Assembly: GCA_020025255.1 (NCBI GenBank)
Contig: JAHHSK010000021.1
Location: 1-29,779 of the forward strand
From: Ruthenibacterium sp.
Lineage (GTDB): Bacteria; Bacillota; Clostridia; Oscillospirales; Ruminococcaceae
Reading direction: 5' to 3'
DNA: 29,779 nt
Position 1 is the stretch's first letter; each line of letters starts with the position of its first letter. The position numbers were made by a program, and so were the translations under genes. Positions 1 through 8,221 of the stretch are shown here, piece after piece. Under the pieces are notes generated by a model. The model was given only the letters and a program-made list of their open reading frames with translations, ran no database searches and was not told where the DNA came from.

Positions 1-16
1 GGGATCAATTTGCTAA

Positions 17-45
17 ATTATACAAGAGCGACAAAATAAAGTCAA
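17..45 (-). promoter_or_regulatory. Sigma-A promoter reading leftward out of the window
   Basis: On the minus strand there is TTGACT, a 17-base spacer and TATAAT. This is one mismatch from consensus. It faces left, so it should drive a gene lying beyond the left edge of the window. No coding sequence of that gene is visible here. Confidence 0.65.
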
Positions 46-120
46 CGTGTTTCTTAGAATTTGATACATTTCGATAAGAAAAATCGAAAAAAGGAACCAT
101 CGGCACAGGCTCATGGAAAA

Positions 121-169
121 AAGAAAAAACAGGCATGCCGCACAAGAAAATCCTGCGGGATGCCTGTTT
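121..169 (-). terminator. Intrinsic terminator of the YcxB-like gene
   Basis: A 10-bp inverted repeat (arms 127-136 and 160-169) is followed, on the minus strand, by a T-rich run from a long A-tract on the plus strand. It lies about 40 bases beyond the stop of the minus-strand gene at 210-725. Confidence 0.75.
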
Positions 170-209
170 GTGGGTGCGGGGATCAAATGCAGCGCAGCCG
201 CCGATTCGG

Positions 210-725
210 CTATGCGTTTTTGACATTTGCGGCGATAAGCTGCAGCAAAGCTTCCTGATCGGCCTGCGGCAGTTCGCTCAGCTTCACAAGGATGATGTGG
301 TTGTCGCGCCGCATCAGACACAGAAAGCCGTCATCGACCTCATAGGAACAGAACGCGTCCCAGCGGAGCTGCGATTCGCCCAAAGAGGACGAAATAGAAA
401 CGCCGTCTTGCGCAAAGCGGTAATCAATAGAATCATAAGAGAAGCTTTGGTCTGCCTCGATCATCTGCTTGCGCAGACGGTGTTTTTGCGCCTTTGGCAG
501 AATGAGCAGCATCACAAAGTAGATCAAAGCGCAAATCAGAAGGGTCCTGCCCAGCGAGAAATCCTGAGAAATCAAAAACAGCCCAAACAGGAGAGAAGCG
601 GAACCCAGAACAGCGAACAGCCGTCGAATCTGACGCTGCCTGCGGCGGTTAGCCGGGTGTTTATATGCAATCTCCAGACGCTTTTGGTTTATTTCATCCG
701 TTATGTTCAAGCGGTAGCAAATCAT
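210..725 (-). CDS. YcxB-like small membrane protein
   Basis: This 171-aa protein has a basic N-terminal stretch, two hydrophobic segments at about residues 48-85 (probably a helical hairpin in the membrane), and a C-terminal cytoplasmic domain. The tail has the pattern of YcxB-family proteins: a beta-rich stretch with a Trp near 'SQLRWDAF', then a segment in which a side chain is read by 'DGFLCLMRRDNHIILV', ending in a short helix. The ATG at 725 is chosen because an AGGAGG site lies about 6 bases upstream; a longer in-frame reading extending to 950 has no ribosome site and crosses the promoter. The function of the family is not established. The gene is monocistronic, with its own promoter and terminator. 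Confidence 0.7.
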   Translation of the reverse strand: MICYRLNITDEINQKRLEIAYKHPANRRRQRQIRRLFAVLGSASLLFGLFLISQDFSLGRTLLICALIYFVMLLILPKAQKHRLRKQMIEADQSFSYDSIDYRFAQDGVSISSSLGESQLRWDAFCSYEVDDGFLCLMRRDNHIILVKLSELPQADQEALLQLIAANVKNA

Positions 726-791
726 AAAAAGCCTCCTGTTCACAAAGCGATGCAGGGAAAACGACAGTGAAAATCGGAATATTCTGCTGCC

Positions 792-819
792 ATTATAGCA
801 TAGCTGTCCCAAAATGCAA
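792..819 (-). promoter_or_regulatory. Promoter of the YcxB-like gene
   Basis: On the minus strand there is TTGCAT, a 16-base spacer and TATAAT preceded by TGC, an extended -10. It lies about 65 bases upstream of the ATG at 725. Confidence 0.65.
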
Positions 820-986
820 TACGTTTCCGGTGCAGGGCACCGGCTCGGCTTTCCCGCCGCCAAAACCGAAAAGCCGGTGTCTGCGGTTCGCTTTGCAGCC
901 GGCGAAGGTTCGGCATGGCGGCAAACGTGCAGAAGGAAACGGTAAAACAATACAGATTCTGCCCCGAACCTTTGTTTAAAGATACA

Positions 987-1020
987 ATTTGTGAAACAAA
1001 ATGTTATATATGCATATAAT
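987..1020 (+). promoter_or_regulatory. Probable promoter and operator of the sugar operon
   Basis: A TATAAT box lies at 1015-1020, with TGC just upstream. The -35 is unclear: TTGTGA (989-994) would give a 20-base spacer. A dyad TTTGT-gaa-ACAAA (988-1000) sits between -35 and -10. Its half-sites resemble those of AraR-type GntR/LacI chimeric regulators, and a regulator of that architecture is the second gene of the operon. Autoregulation at this dyad is an inference. Confidence 0.45.
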
Positions 1021-1134
1021 ATTATTGCATGCCCTGTTGTGGATTGCTAAGATGAAAGCAGATCAAAACAAACCGGCAGAGCATCCGTGCTGCGGCATCG
1101 GAAGGGGCGGCCGGATCAGATAGGGAGAAAGATC

Positions 1135-3408
1135 ATGCAGATCATAAAACCGCAGAACGCATCGGCAGCGTATACCGCCGCCGCACAGGCTTTTCAGGAT
1201 ATGTATGAACAGGTGACGGGCGTGCAAATCCCCATAGAGACGCAGGCGGGGCAGGGGGATCTTATCGTCATCGGCAGCGATGCCGTCAACGCGTTTGCGC
1301 GGCAGGCATTTCTGGAAGGCTGGGCGCCGCAGTATCCCGTGGCACCGGGCAGCGACAGCTATGCGGTGGAAAGCGTGCATCGGCAGGGGCGGGATATCCT
1401 GTTCGTGTGGGGCGGGCGCGGGCGCAGCACGCTGTATGCCGTGTATGCCTTTTTTGCAAAACAGGCCGGCTGCCGCTATTTCTGGGATGGCGATGTGATC
1501 CCGCACTGCGATGCGCTTTCGATTGCCGGAGTGCATTTGTTTGCAAAGCCGGATTTCGCCCTGCGCGGGCTGCGTTATTTTGCTCATCGGGGCTTGCATC
1601 GGTTTCAGGCCGAACACTGGGGTCTGCGGGATTGGAAGCGGGAAATCGATTGGATGCTCAAGCGCGGGCTGAACCTTTTCATGATGCGCATTGGATCGGA
1701 TGATCTGTTCCAGCGTGCGTTCCCGGATGCGGTGGAATATCCCGATGCGGCAGGCATCCTGCCGGAAGCAGGGGATGGCTATGATGACCGCACGCTGTTC
1801 TGGCCGCTGCAATACCGCGGCTGGCTGCAAAAGCGCGTGCTGGAATATGCGTTTGAACGCGATCTGCTGCAGCCGGAGGACTGCGGGACGATCACGCATT
1901 GGTACACCCGCACGCCATGGCAGTTTTTGGAAAAATACAATCCGGATTTTATGCCGCAGACGACCGATGTCTACCGGCAGCCGACCGGGCTTGTGTGGGA
2001 CATCCGCCGGGATGAAAATATGGACCGCTATTTCCAACTAACACGCACGCATGTGCAGCAATACGGCCAGCCGCGGCTGTTCCACACCATTGGCCTTGCC
2101 GAACGCATGTGCGCACAGGATCGCGAAGAAAATATGCGCTATAAAAAAATGGCGTATCACCGCATCCTTTCCCGCGTGGAGCAGGAATGGCCGGGTGCGC
2201 CGGTGCTGATTGCCAGCTGGGATTTTGCCATGCACTGGATGCCCGATGAAGTGCAGGCACTTTTGCAGGAGCTGGATCCCGCGCGGCATGTGATCTTGGA
2301 TTATACCGCCGATACCGTCGATCCGGAAAACAACTTTGAAACATGGGGGCTGCGCGGAAGATACCCGTGGATCTTCGGCATCTTCCATGCGTTTGAACCG
2401 AACAGTGAACTGCGCGGCGATTATCCCGCGCTATCAAAGCGCATCGAAGCGGCGCGCAGCGACCCGATGTGCAAGGGGCTGGTGTTCTGGCCGGAACTTT
2501 CCCATTCCGATCCGCTGATGCTGGAATACTTTGTCCGAAGCGGGTGGCAGAGCGTTGCGCCGGAAAGGCTGATAGACGAATTCTGCACGGCTCGCTACGG
2601 CGAAAACGAACCGATGCGCCGCGCTTGGAAGGCTTTGGAGCCGCTTTTGCCGCTGCATGTGTGGACGCTTGACCGCGAAGCCGCGATCGAGGATATCCAT
2701 CAGGAATATTTCTTCGATGTGCTCGGGTATGCGCCGCTGCGCTGCTGGACGGCGGAAAAGCTGGAGGAGTGGGCGCGCCGGACACAGGATGCCGATGCGG
2801 TCGTGATGCAGTGCGCGCAGGTGCTGCGCATCCTTTCCGATGTGTGGGACAGCGCGGCGCGATCCGAATTCCTGCGCCGCGATCGCGCCGATCTTGCGCG
2901 CACGGCGCTTGGGCGCGCTTTGCAAACCATGCTGTTAAAGCAGATCTTGGCGGCGGCGCGGGGTCAGTGGAATGAAACGCTTTGCCAAATATACAAAGAA
3001 ACGCTGCTGCTTTTGTGCGGTGTGCTGGATAGCCATGAGGATTATTCCCAGTATGAAACGCTCAAAGAGCTGGGGCGGGAGTGCCCGGTCAACCCCTATT
3101 TTGAACCGGCCTTGAAACACAATCTTGCCAACGGATATTGCAGAGGCTACGCTTCGGAATTTTTGCGCGGGCTGTGCATCGCGGAAAACGACGCGTATCT
3201 GCAATGGCTCAAGCGCAGTGCGGCACAGCAAAGCCCCGCTTCGCAAAAGGAGCTTGCCGCACAAAAACAGCGGCTGTATCAGGCATATATGGAAAAACCG
3301 CTGCAAATGCTGGCGCGTGAGCGTCAGGCGTGCAGCGGCGCAAGGCTGCTTTGCGGCGCACAGCAGCTGGAAGAAGCAGCCATGCTTTGGAAAGAGGTGC
3401 AGACATGA
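1135..3408 (+). CDS. GH89-type alpha-N-acetylglucosaminidase, cytoplasmic
   Basis: This 757-aa protein follows the three-part layout of GH89 (NAGLU) enzymes: an N-terminal alpha/beta domain (about 1-140, including the 'GRSTLYAVYAFF' helix), a TIM barrel (about 150-470, starting near 'WKREIDWMLKRGLNLF'), and an all-helical C-terminal domain. GH89 enzymes remove terminal alpha-linked GlcNAc from glycans such as heparan fragments and gastric mucin. Two carboxylates sit where the family has its catalytic pair: E323 in 'GLAER' and E454 in 'FWPELSH', 131 residues apart, much like human NAGLU as I recall it (E316/E446). 'GRYPWIFGIFHAF' corresponds to the family's 'G-x-PWIW' strand. There is no signal peptide, so it acts in the cytoplasm on imported oligosaccharides. 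The ATG at 1135 is chosen for the GGGAGAAAG site; an upstream ATG at 1087 has none. First gene of the operon; it overlaps the next start by ATGA. The family is fairly secure, the exact substrate is not. Confidence 0.72.
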   Translation: MQIIKPQNASAAYTAAAQAFQDMYEQVTGVQIPIETQAGQGDLIVIGSDAVNAFARQAFLEGWAPQYPVAPGSDSYAVESVHRQGRDILFVWGGRGRSTLYAVYAFFAKQAGCRYFWDGDVIPHCDALSIAGVHLFAKPDFALRGLRYFAHRGLHRFQAEHWGLRDWKREIDWMLKRGLNLFMMRIGSDDLFQRAFPDAVEYPDAAGILPEAGDGYDDRTLFWPLQYRGWLQKRVLEYAFERDLLQPEDCGTITHWYTRTPWQFLEKYNPDFMPQTTDVYRQPTGLVWDIRRDENMDRYFQLTRTHVQQYGQPRLFHTIGLAERMCAQDREENMRYKKMAYHRILSRVEQEWPGAPVLIASWDFAMHWMPDEVQALLQELDPARHVILDYTADTVDPENNFETWGLRGRYPWIFGIFHAFEPNSELRGDYPALSKRIEAARSDPMCKGLVFWPELSHSDPLMLEYFVRSGWQSVAPERLIDEFCTARYGENEPMRRAWKALEPLLPLHVWTLDREAAIEDIHQEYFFDVLGYAPLRCWTAEKLEEWARRTQDADAVVMQCAQVLRILSDVWDSAARSEFLRRDRADLARTALGRALQTMLLKQILAAARGQWNETLCQIYKETLLLLCGVLDSHEDYSQYETLKELGRECPVNPYFEPALKHNLANGYCRGYASEFLRGLCIAENDAYLQWLKRSAAQQSPASQKELAAQKQRLYQAYMEKPLQMLARERQACSGARLLCGAQQLEEAAMLWKEVQT

Positions 3409-4508
3409 ACGAAGATCTTGTGATGCGTCTGCCGCGCGCCGTGCAGGAGCAGTACCTGATCCGGGAAGAGATCCTAAAAGGCGATTACGGCGAGCCGGGG
3501 GCACCGTTCCTTACAACGCGGGCTCTTGCCCAGCGCCGCGGCGTATCGGTTGTGACCGCACAGCATATCATGGTGGGGCTGCGGCAGGAAGGGCTGATCG
3601 AACTGCGCGGGAAAAAGTATGTGCTGGCGCATGAGGAGCTTGTGCTGGAACAGCAGGTCTATCGCAAAATCATCGGGATCCTTGTGCCGGATATCCACAA
3701 CGAATTCCACGCCGCTATGGCAAAAGCCGTGAAAACTCTGGCTGAGGAGCGCGGATACCGCGCGATCATCATGGATACCGGCTATTCCTGCGCGCAGGAG
3801 GCAGACGCTGTGCAGGCACTGGTGCATTTCGGCGTGGCAGGCATCATCAGCACGCCGGCGGATGTCCAGCAGGACCCGCAGCTGTACCGCAGCTGCCCGG
3901 TGCCGTGTGTGCTCATCGCGCATGCGGTGGAAGGTTCGCAGTGCTCCTCCGTTCAGGTCAGCAGCTTTCAGGTCACGCAGAAAATCGCGCGGCATCTTGT
4001 GGAGCAGGGCTATCGGCACTTTGCGTATCTGGGCACGCAGGCAATGCGGCTGGTGCAGGACGACCGGTTTTCCGGCTTTAGCACCGGGCTGAAATGTGAA
4101 GGCTACGAGCTTTTCGGCCGGGATGTGCTGCAGCTGCCGCAGGATATGCAGACAGCGGAATTGCTGCTGTACCCGCTGCTGGAGCAAGCGCGCGAGCCGC
4201 TGGCCGTGTTCTGCTATCATGACCTGATCGCAGCGGCACTGTGCCGTGTGTGCCACCGCTTGGGAAAGCGCATACCGGAGGATGTGGGCATCGTGGGCTT
4301 TGATGATCTGCCGATCGCAACCAGCGTGTTCCCTTCGCTTACCACCGTGCGCTACCGCATTACCAGTATGGCGGAAATCGCCTTGCAGCAGCTGATGCGG
4401 GAAATCCGCGGCCAAACCGCAGAGCATGATAATTATTATGTAGAGCCCACCTTAATCAAACGCGAAAGCACCGCATTGGCGCAGCAGCTGATGCGGCAGG
4501 AAACATAA
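3405..4508 (+). CDS. GntR/LacI chimeric transcriptional regulator
   Basis: This 367-aa protein joins an N-terminal GntR-type winged helix-turn-helix (about residues 8-75; recognition region 'VSVVTAQHIMVGLRQEGLI') to a LacI-type periplasmic-binding-protein sensor domain (about 88-350; 'KIIGILVPDI' start, 'VGIVGFDDLPIAT' near the end). The same architecture occurs in AraR of Bacillus, where a sugar lifts repression. It starts at an ATG overlapping the stop of the glycosidase (ATGA), so the two are translationally coupled. It likely controls its own operon, and the dyad at 987-1002 is the natural candidate operator. The effector is unknown; a product of the operon's glycan pathway is the obvious guess. 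Confidence 0.85.
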   Translation: MNEDLVMRLPRAVQEQYLIREEILKGDYGEPGAPFLTTRALAQRRGVSVVTAQHIMVGLRQEGLIELRGKKYVLAHEELVLEQQVYRKIIGILVPDIHNEFHAAMAKAVKTLAEERGYRAIIMDTGYSCAQEADAVQALVHFGVAGIISTPADVQQDPQLYRSCPVPCVLIAHAVEGSQCSSVQVSSFQVTQKIARHLVEQGYRHFAYLGTQAMRLVQDDRFSGFSTGLKCEGYELFGRDVLQLPQDMQTAELLLYPLLEQAREPLAVFCYHDLIAAALCRVCHRLGKRIPEDVGIVGFDDLPIATSVFPSLTTVRYRITSMAEIALQQLMREIRGQTAEHDNYYVEPTLIKRESTALAQQLMRQET

Positions 4509-4537
4509 AAAATCAAACAAATCAGGGAGTGAATGAA

Positions 4538-5575
4538 ATGTCTGTGAAACACACAGCCGTCAGCTATTACGGGCTGAATTATGTGGAGCACGCAAGGGAA
4601 GATTTTAAGGAAATGGCACAGCACGGATGCGATACCGTGGTTTTGGCCATTACCGAGTTCGATATGGACTTCTGGTTCCCGAACATCCAGTCGATCGTGC
4701 AGTGTGCGCATGAATGCGGCCTGCGCGTTCTGGCCGATCTGTGGGGCATCGGCAAATACTTCGGCGGCGAACAGGTCAGCTTGTTTTTGCAAAACAATAT
4801 CCACCACCGTCAGGTTTCGGCCATGACAGGCGAAACCCTGCCCAACGCCTGCTTCAATACAAATGCGTTCCGCGATTATTTTCATGCGCTGTGCATGAAG
4901 CTTGCGCGCAGCACCGAAGTGGACGGCTTTTTCTGGGATGAACCGCATTATGCCCTGCCGAAAAGCTATGCGTCCATCACCGGCGGCGCGGGGGACGACT
5001 GGGCGTGCCGCTGCCCGGAATGCATGGAAAAATTCCGCGCGTATTACGGATATGAAATGCCGCGGCTGATGAACGATGATGTCAAGCAGTTCCGCTGGAG
5101 AGAGGCACTGAAAACGCTTTCCGATCTTTCGCGCGATCTCAAGGAATACAACCCGAAGCTCGAAATCACCTGCTGCGTGCATGCCACGCTCAATACATAT
5201 TATGTCACCGAACAGCGCGGCTACGATAACTGGGAAATGGTTGCCGCATGCCCGTATTTTGATGTTTTTTCCAGCACGATCATCAGCTGGGAACTGCCGG
5301 AAAGCTTTTTTCAGGATGTTACAAACCGCACGGTCGCCATGGCGCAAAAGTACGGCAAGCAGTCCGAACGCTGGATCATGGGCTACAATAAGCGCCCCGC
5401 CGATTGGAAGCAGCTCGATCACGTTGTCGATCTGTATGAGCAGGCCGGGGTCGATCGTCTGGCAGCATGGACATACCGCGGCGGCTATGGCACCGTGGTG
5501 GCGGCACCCGATGCACTGGAACTGTGGGACCGCATCGGCGCATGCTACCGCCGCGTGCTGAAAAAGCCGGAATAA
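4538..5575 (+). CDS. Unclassified TIM-barrel glycosidase-like protein
   Basis: This 345-aa protein has no signal peptide and reads as a single (beta/alpha)8 barrel. I do not recognise the family. Visible signs are 'DGFFWDEPHY' at residues 129-138 (D134/E135 at the end of a strand, a typical place for a catalytic acid), followed by a C-x-C-x2-C cluster (C157, C159, C162) and 'KFRAYYG'. A similar Asp-Glu plus Cys-cluster arrangement is seen in several barrel hydrolases, such as GH42-like ones. Later strands carry 'SSTIISWELPESFF' and 'RLAAWTYRGGYGT'. The ATG at 4538 is preferred over a GTG at 4529 because AGGGAG lies 8 bases before it. It sits 29 bases after the regulator, between the GH89 enzyme and a SIS protein, so a role in the same glycan pathway is inferred. 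No catalytic activity can be named from the sequence. Confidence 0.7.
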   Translation: MSVKHTAVSYYGLNYVEHAREDFKEMAQHGCDTVVLAITEFDMDFWFPNIQSIVQCAHECGLRVLADLWGIGKYFGGEQVSLFLQNNIHHRQVSAMTGETLPNACFNTNAFRDYFHALCMKLARSTEVDGFFWDEPHYALPKSYASITGGAGDDWACRCPECMEKFRAYYGYEMPRLMNDDVKQFRWREALKTLSDLSRDLKEYNPKLEITCCVHATLNTYYVTEQRGYDNWEMVAACPYFDVFSSTIISWELPESFFQDVTNRTVAMAQKYGKQSERWIMGYNKRPADWKQLDHVVDLYEQAGVDRLAAWTYRGGYGTVVAAPDALELWDRIGACYRRVLKKPE

Positions 5576-5591
5576 CGGGAAAGGCGGAAAA

Positions 5592-6341
5592 ATGATACAG
5601 GAACAGTACATCAAAGCGGCATGCAGCCGCCTGGAAGAGCTGCAGCGCACGCAGGCCGGGCAAATCAAAAAAGCGGGCGCGCTTTTGGCGCAGGCCGTGC
5701 GCGAAGACCGGCTGATCTATCTGTTCGGCGCGGGCGGGCATACCTCGCTTGCCGTGGGCGAGCTGTTTTTCCGCGTGGGCGGCCTTGCAAACTATTATCC
5801 GATCACCGAGCTTGGGCTGACCGCGCTTGGGCGCGCGGGGACGTTCCTTCAGCTGGAACGGTGCCGGGGCATCGGCAGCGCACTGATCGAAGCGAGCAGC
5901 ATCGGCGCGGGCGATGTGCTGATGGTGATCCATACGATCGGGGTGAATGCAAGCTGCATCGATGCCGCGATGAAGGCCAAGGCACTGGGCGCACAGGTCA
6001 TCGGGCTGGCAAGCGGGCACTGGCAGGATGAAACGCCCCCGGACGCTGCGCTGCGCCACGAAAGCGGAAAAAACCTGCGGGATATTGCGGATATCTGGAT
6101 TGATGACCGAAATACCGTGGACGATGCCGTGCTGCATCTGGAAGGGATGCGCCAGCCGGTGGCGCCGCTTTCGGGCATCGGCACCTTTGCCGCCGTGCGG
6201 ATGATCGAGCTGGAAGCCATGGAACAATGCCGCAGTGCGGGGATCATGCCGCCTGTGTGGTGCAATGCAAACACACCGCAGGGGCAAGCGGCGAACCAAA
6301 AACTTATGGAACGCTTTGCCCCGCGCGTACCGATGCTGTAA
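5592..6341 (+). CDS. SIS-domain phosphosugar-binding protein (first copy)
   Basis: This 249-aa protein has a SIS (sugar isomerase) fold: a helical N-terminus, then 'LIYLFGAGGHTSLAVGELFF', where the glycine-rich loop binds a phosphosugar, then 'GAGDVLMVIHTIGVNASCID', which gives the second Ser/Thr-rich binding loop. It belongs to the small UPF0309-type SIS proteins that occur in sugar operons. These probably bind, isomerise or deaminate a phosphorylated (amino) sugar, but the reaction is undefined. A paralogue of similar length lies at 8222-8953. Here the second loop is TIGVN where the paralogue has TSGIN, so the binding sites may have diverged. The start has only a weak AAGGCGG site; the 16-base gap from the upstream stop indicates co-translation. 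Confidence 0.8.
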   Translation: MIQEQYIKAACSRLEELQRTQAGQIKKAGALLAQAVREDRLIYLFGAGGHTSLAVGELFFRVGGLANYYPITELGLTALGRAGTFLQLERCRGIGSALIEASSIGAGDVLMVIHTIGVNASCIDAAMKAKALGAQVIGLASGHWQDETPPDAALRHESGKNLRDIADIWIDDRNTVDDAVLHLEGMRQPVAPLSGIGTFAAVRMIELEAMEQCRSAGIMPPVWCNANTPQGQAANQKLMERFAPRVPML

Positions 6342-6375
6342 ACAAAATGCAATGGAATAGAAAGGAGCCACAACC

Positions 6376-7110
6376 ATGAATTGGGAGCAGGGCACAAAGA
6401 TGCTCATTTCGCTTATGGAAAAGTACGGTGTTGCTGCAAACGGCAGCACTGCACTGGAAGAAAGGGAAGACGGATTTTACTTAAATGAGGGCGGGCAGGA
6501 GATTCCGCTTTTGCCATGGCGGCAGGAACGGCGCTTTATCGAAATGCGCGCGCTGAAGGAAAGCGGGCGCGCGGGTCTGCCCAGCACGCTGCGCATCGGC
6601 CGAATGGTCGCGCGCGGCAGTTCGCTTATGCCGCAGCTGCGCCGGGAGCTGGATCTGTGCGAATGGCTGCTGGGCGAACCGGCAAAAACCGTCTATGCCG
6701 CCGCAAACGGCCCGGCGGTCAACGGGATCGTCACTATGGAAAGCGGCACGGTCTGCACGCTGGAGGTTTCGACGGCACTCGGCAAGGGCAGCGAGCCGAT
6801 CGACCGGCATGAAATCAACACCCGCCGCGGCGTCATCAGCGACCGCGCTGTGGATACGCAGGTGCCGCAGGATTCGATCTATCTGTTCACCGATACGGAA
6901 AAGAAAACATTTACCGATGTGGATTTCGAGCTGTACGGCCTGAATGCACAGCAGGTGAGCGTCGTGCGCGAAGCGTTCGAAGTGCTGAAAGGCGGTTTGC
7001 AGCAAAGCCGCATCGAACGCAGCGCGGAACTGGAACACCTGCTTGCGGCAGTGAACGCATCGGCAAAGCAGAATCGCTGCGTTGCCGTGAAGGAAGAAAA
7101 GGAGCAGTAA
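6376..7110 (+). CDS. Stand-alone Gfo/Idh/MocA C-terminal-domain protein
   Basis: This 244-aa protein resembles the C-terminal alpha/beta domain of Gfo/Idh/MocA oxidoreductases but has no Rossmann NAD(P)-binding half. After about 50 residues of its own, it has 'ALKESGRAGLP', a 'RRELDLCEWLLGEPAKTVYA' segment (the usual place of the catalytic Asp/His helix), and beta strands 'GIVTMESGTVCTLEVSTAL', ending with the paired terminal helices. The canonical order of these pieces is why I assign it. It starts 34 bases after the SIS gene with AAAGGAG and ends 3 bases before a full-length family member, so the two may form a complex or this copy may only bind substrate. No frameshift is apparent that would link it to an N-terminal half. 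The fold is inferred from pattern only. Confidence 0.6.
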   Translation: MNWEQGTKMLISLMEKYGVAANGSTALEEREDGFYLNEGGQEIPLLPWRQERRFIEMRALKESGRAGLPSTLRIGRMVARGSSLMPQLRRELDLCEWLLGEPAKTVYAAANGPAVNGIVTMESGTVCTLEVSTALGKGSEPIDRHEINTRRGVISDRAVDTQVPQDSIYLFTDTEKKTFTDVDFELYGLNAQQVSVVREAFEVLKGGLQQSRIERSAELEHLLAAVNASAKQNRCVAVKEEKEQ

Positions 7111-7113
7111 GCC

Positions 7114-8193
7114 ATGAAAAAACCGATCAAGATCGCACTTCTTTCGCTGAACCACGGTCATACCCGCAAATATTATCAGGTGCTGCGCGAAAACCCGAAT
7201 CTGGAATTTGTCGGCGCAAGTGCAGCCGATGCCGGGGTAAAGGCGCTGTTCCAGAGCACGGTGCCGGGCATACCGGTCTATGATTCGGATGAAGCGCTGT
7301 TCGATGCACACCCCGAAATCGAAGCGGCAGTGCTCGCTTCGCCCAACAGCGATCATCTGCGGCAGGTGCGCCTGTGCGCGGAACGCGGCATCCATATCCT
7401 TTCGATGAAAGTGCCTACCTTTGACCCTGCGGAATATGATGAAATGATCCGCCTTGTCGATCAAGCGGGCATCGTGTGTCAGGTGGAGCTGGAACTGCAC
7501 TATAACCCCGTGATGCAGCGCGTCAAGGAGCTGGAGCAATCCGGCAGGCTCGGCACTCTGCGCAGCTTTGCCGCCACCAATATCACGCTTTCCCCGGTGT
7601 GGGCGTTCCCCTGGCAGGGCGACCCGGAGCAGAGCTTCGGCAAAAAGCGCCCTCTGCGTGAAGGCGATGAACGCTGGTGCGGCGGCGCGCTGTGCGATCA
7701 TCCGCACATCTTCGATATGATCCGCTGGGTGACCCACAGCGAATTTGATACGATCTATGCACAGGTTGCGCCGAATCTGCGTGAGGATCTGCAGGAAGAG
7801 GATATGCTTGCGGTGTCCGGCCGCATGAAAAACGGCGTGGTCTTTTCGCTCGATCCGTCCTGGTCGCGCATGGAGGAACGCCTTCCCGCCCCCGGCCCGG
7901 GCTGGGAGGTCTACCCCAAGCGCATGCAGGTCGATATCACGCTTGTGGGCGATAACGGCGTTGTTTCGGCCGATCTGTTTGGGCCGAACATCTACCACAA
8001 TGCAGGCCCGGATGACCGCTACACCGTGCAGTATACCTATTTTGACGAATGGATCGGGCTGATCGATGAGTTTGTGGACTGCATCGAAAACAAAAAGCAG
8101 CCCAAGATCAACCTGCGCTGGCACAGAAATACCATTCAGGCGATGCTGGCGTGCTATGACAGCATTGCAAGCGGGCAGCCGGTAAAGCTGTAA
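7114..8193 (+). CDS. Gfo/Idh/MocA-family sugar oxidoreductase
   Basis: This 359-aa protein has the usual two-domain layout: an N-terminal Rossmann domain (residues 1-120) and a C-terminal alpha/beta substrate domain. The glycine motif is atypical, 'LLSLNHGH' instead of G-x-G-x-x-G, but the strand-loop-helix order is kept. K99 in 'SMKVP' is at the place of the family's catalytic E-K-P lysine, and D195/H198 in 'GGALCDHPHIFD' match the Asp/His pair. Such enzymes oxidise or reduce a sugar hydroxyl, or run redox-assisted glycoside cleavage, with NAD(P). Length is normal. The start has AAGGAGC about 9 bases upstream, inside the end of the preceding gene. Which sugar it uses is unknown. Confidence 0.85.
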   Translation: MKKPIKIALLSLNHGHTRKYYQVLRENPNLEFVGASAADAGVKALFQSTVPGIPVYDSDEALFDAHPEIEAAVLASPNSDHLRQVRLCAERGIHILSMKVPTFDPAEYDEMIRLVDQAGIVCQVELELHYNPVMQRVKELEQSGRLGTLRSFAATNITLSPVWAFPWQGDPEQSFGKKRPLREGDERWCGGALCDHPHIFDMIRWVTHSEFDTIYAQVAPNLREDLQEEDMLAVSGRMKNGVVFSLDPSWSRMEERLPAPGPGWEVYPKRMQVDITLVGDNGVVSADLFGPNIYHNAGPDDRYTVQYTYFDEWIGLIDEFVDCIENKKQPKINLRWHRNTIQAMLACYDSIASGQPVKL

Positions 8194-8221
8194 GCGCAGC
8201 GCAAAGCGAAGGAGAAAGCGG

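Larger units (their letters stand above)
726..1134. other. Intergenic region between divergent transcription units
   Basis: This 409-base gap holds the promoter of the leftward YcxB-like gene (792-819) and the presumed promoter and operator of the rightward sugar operon (987-1020). The stretch 830-960 is GC-rich and contains an 8-bp inverted repeat (CACCGGCT / AGCCGGTG) but no convincing gene. Short open frames here have no ribosome binding site. Confidence 0.6.

Noticed and set aside
1063..2037. Minus-strand frame of 324 codons over the GH89 gene
   Set aside because: Shadow of the plus-strand gene; no motif, no ribosome site. The same holds for the minus-strand frames at 3474-4427 and 4436-5668.
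6481..8124. Very long open frame on the minus strand (547 codons)
   Set aside because: It runs antisense through two well-formed plus-strand genes, has no ribosome site, and its translation is low-complexity His/Arg/Ala-rich as expected from the complement of GC-rich codons.
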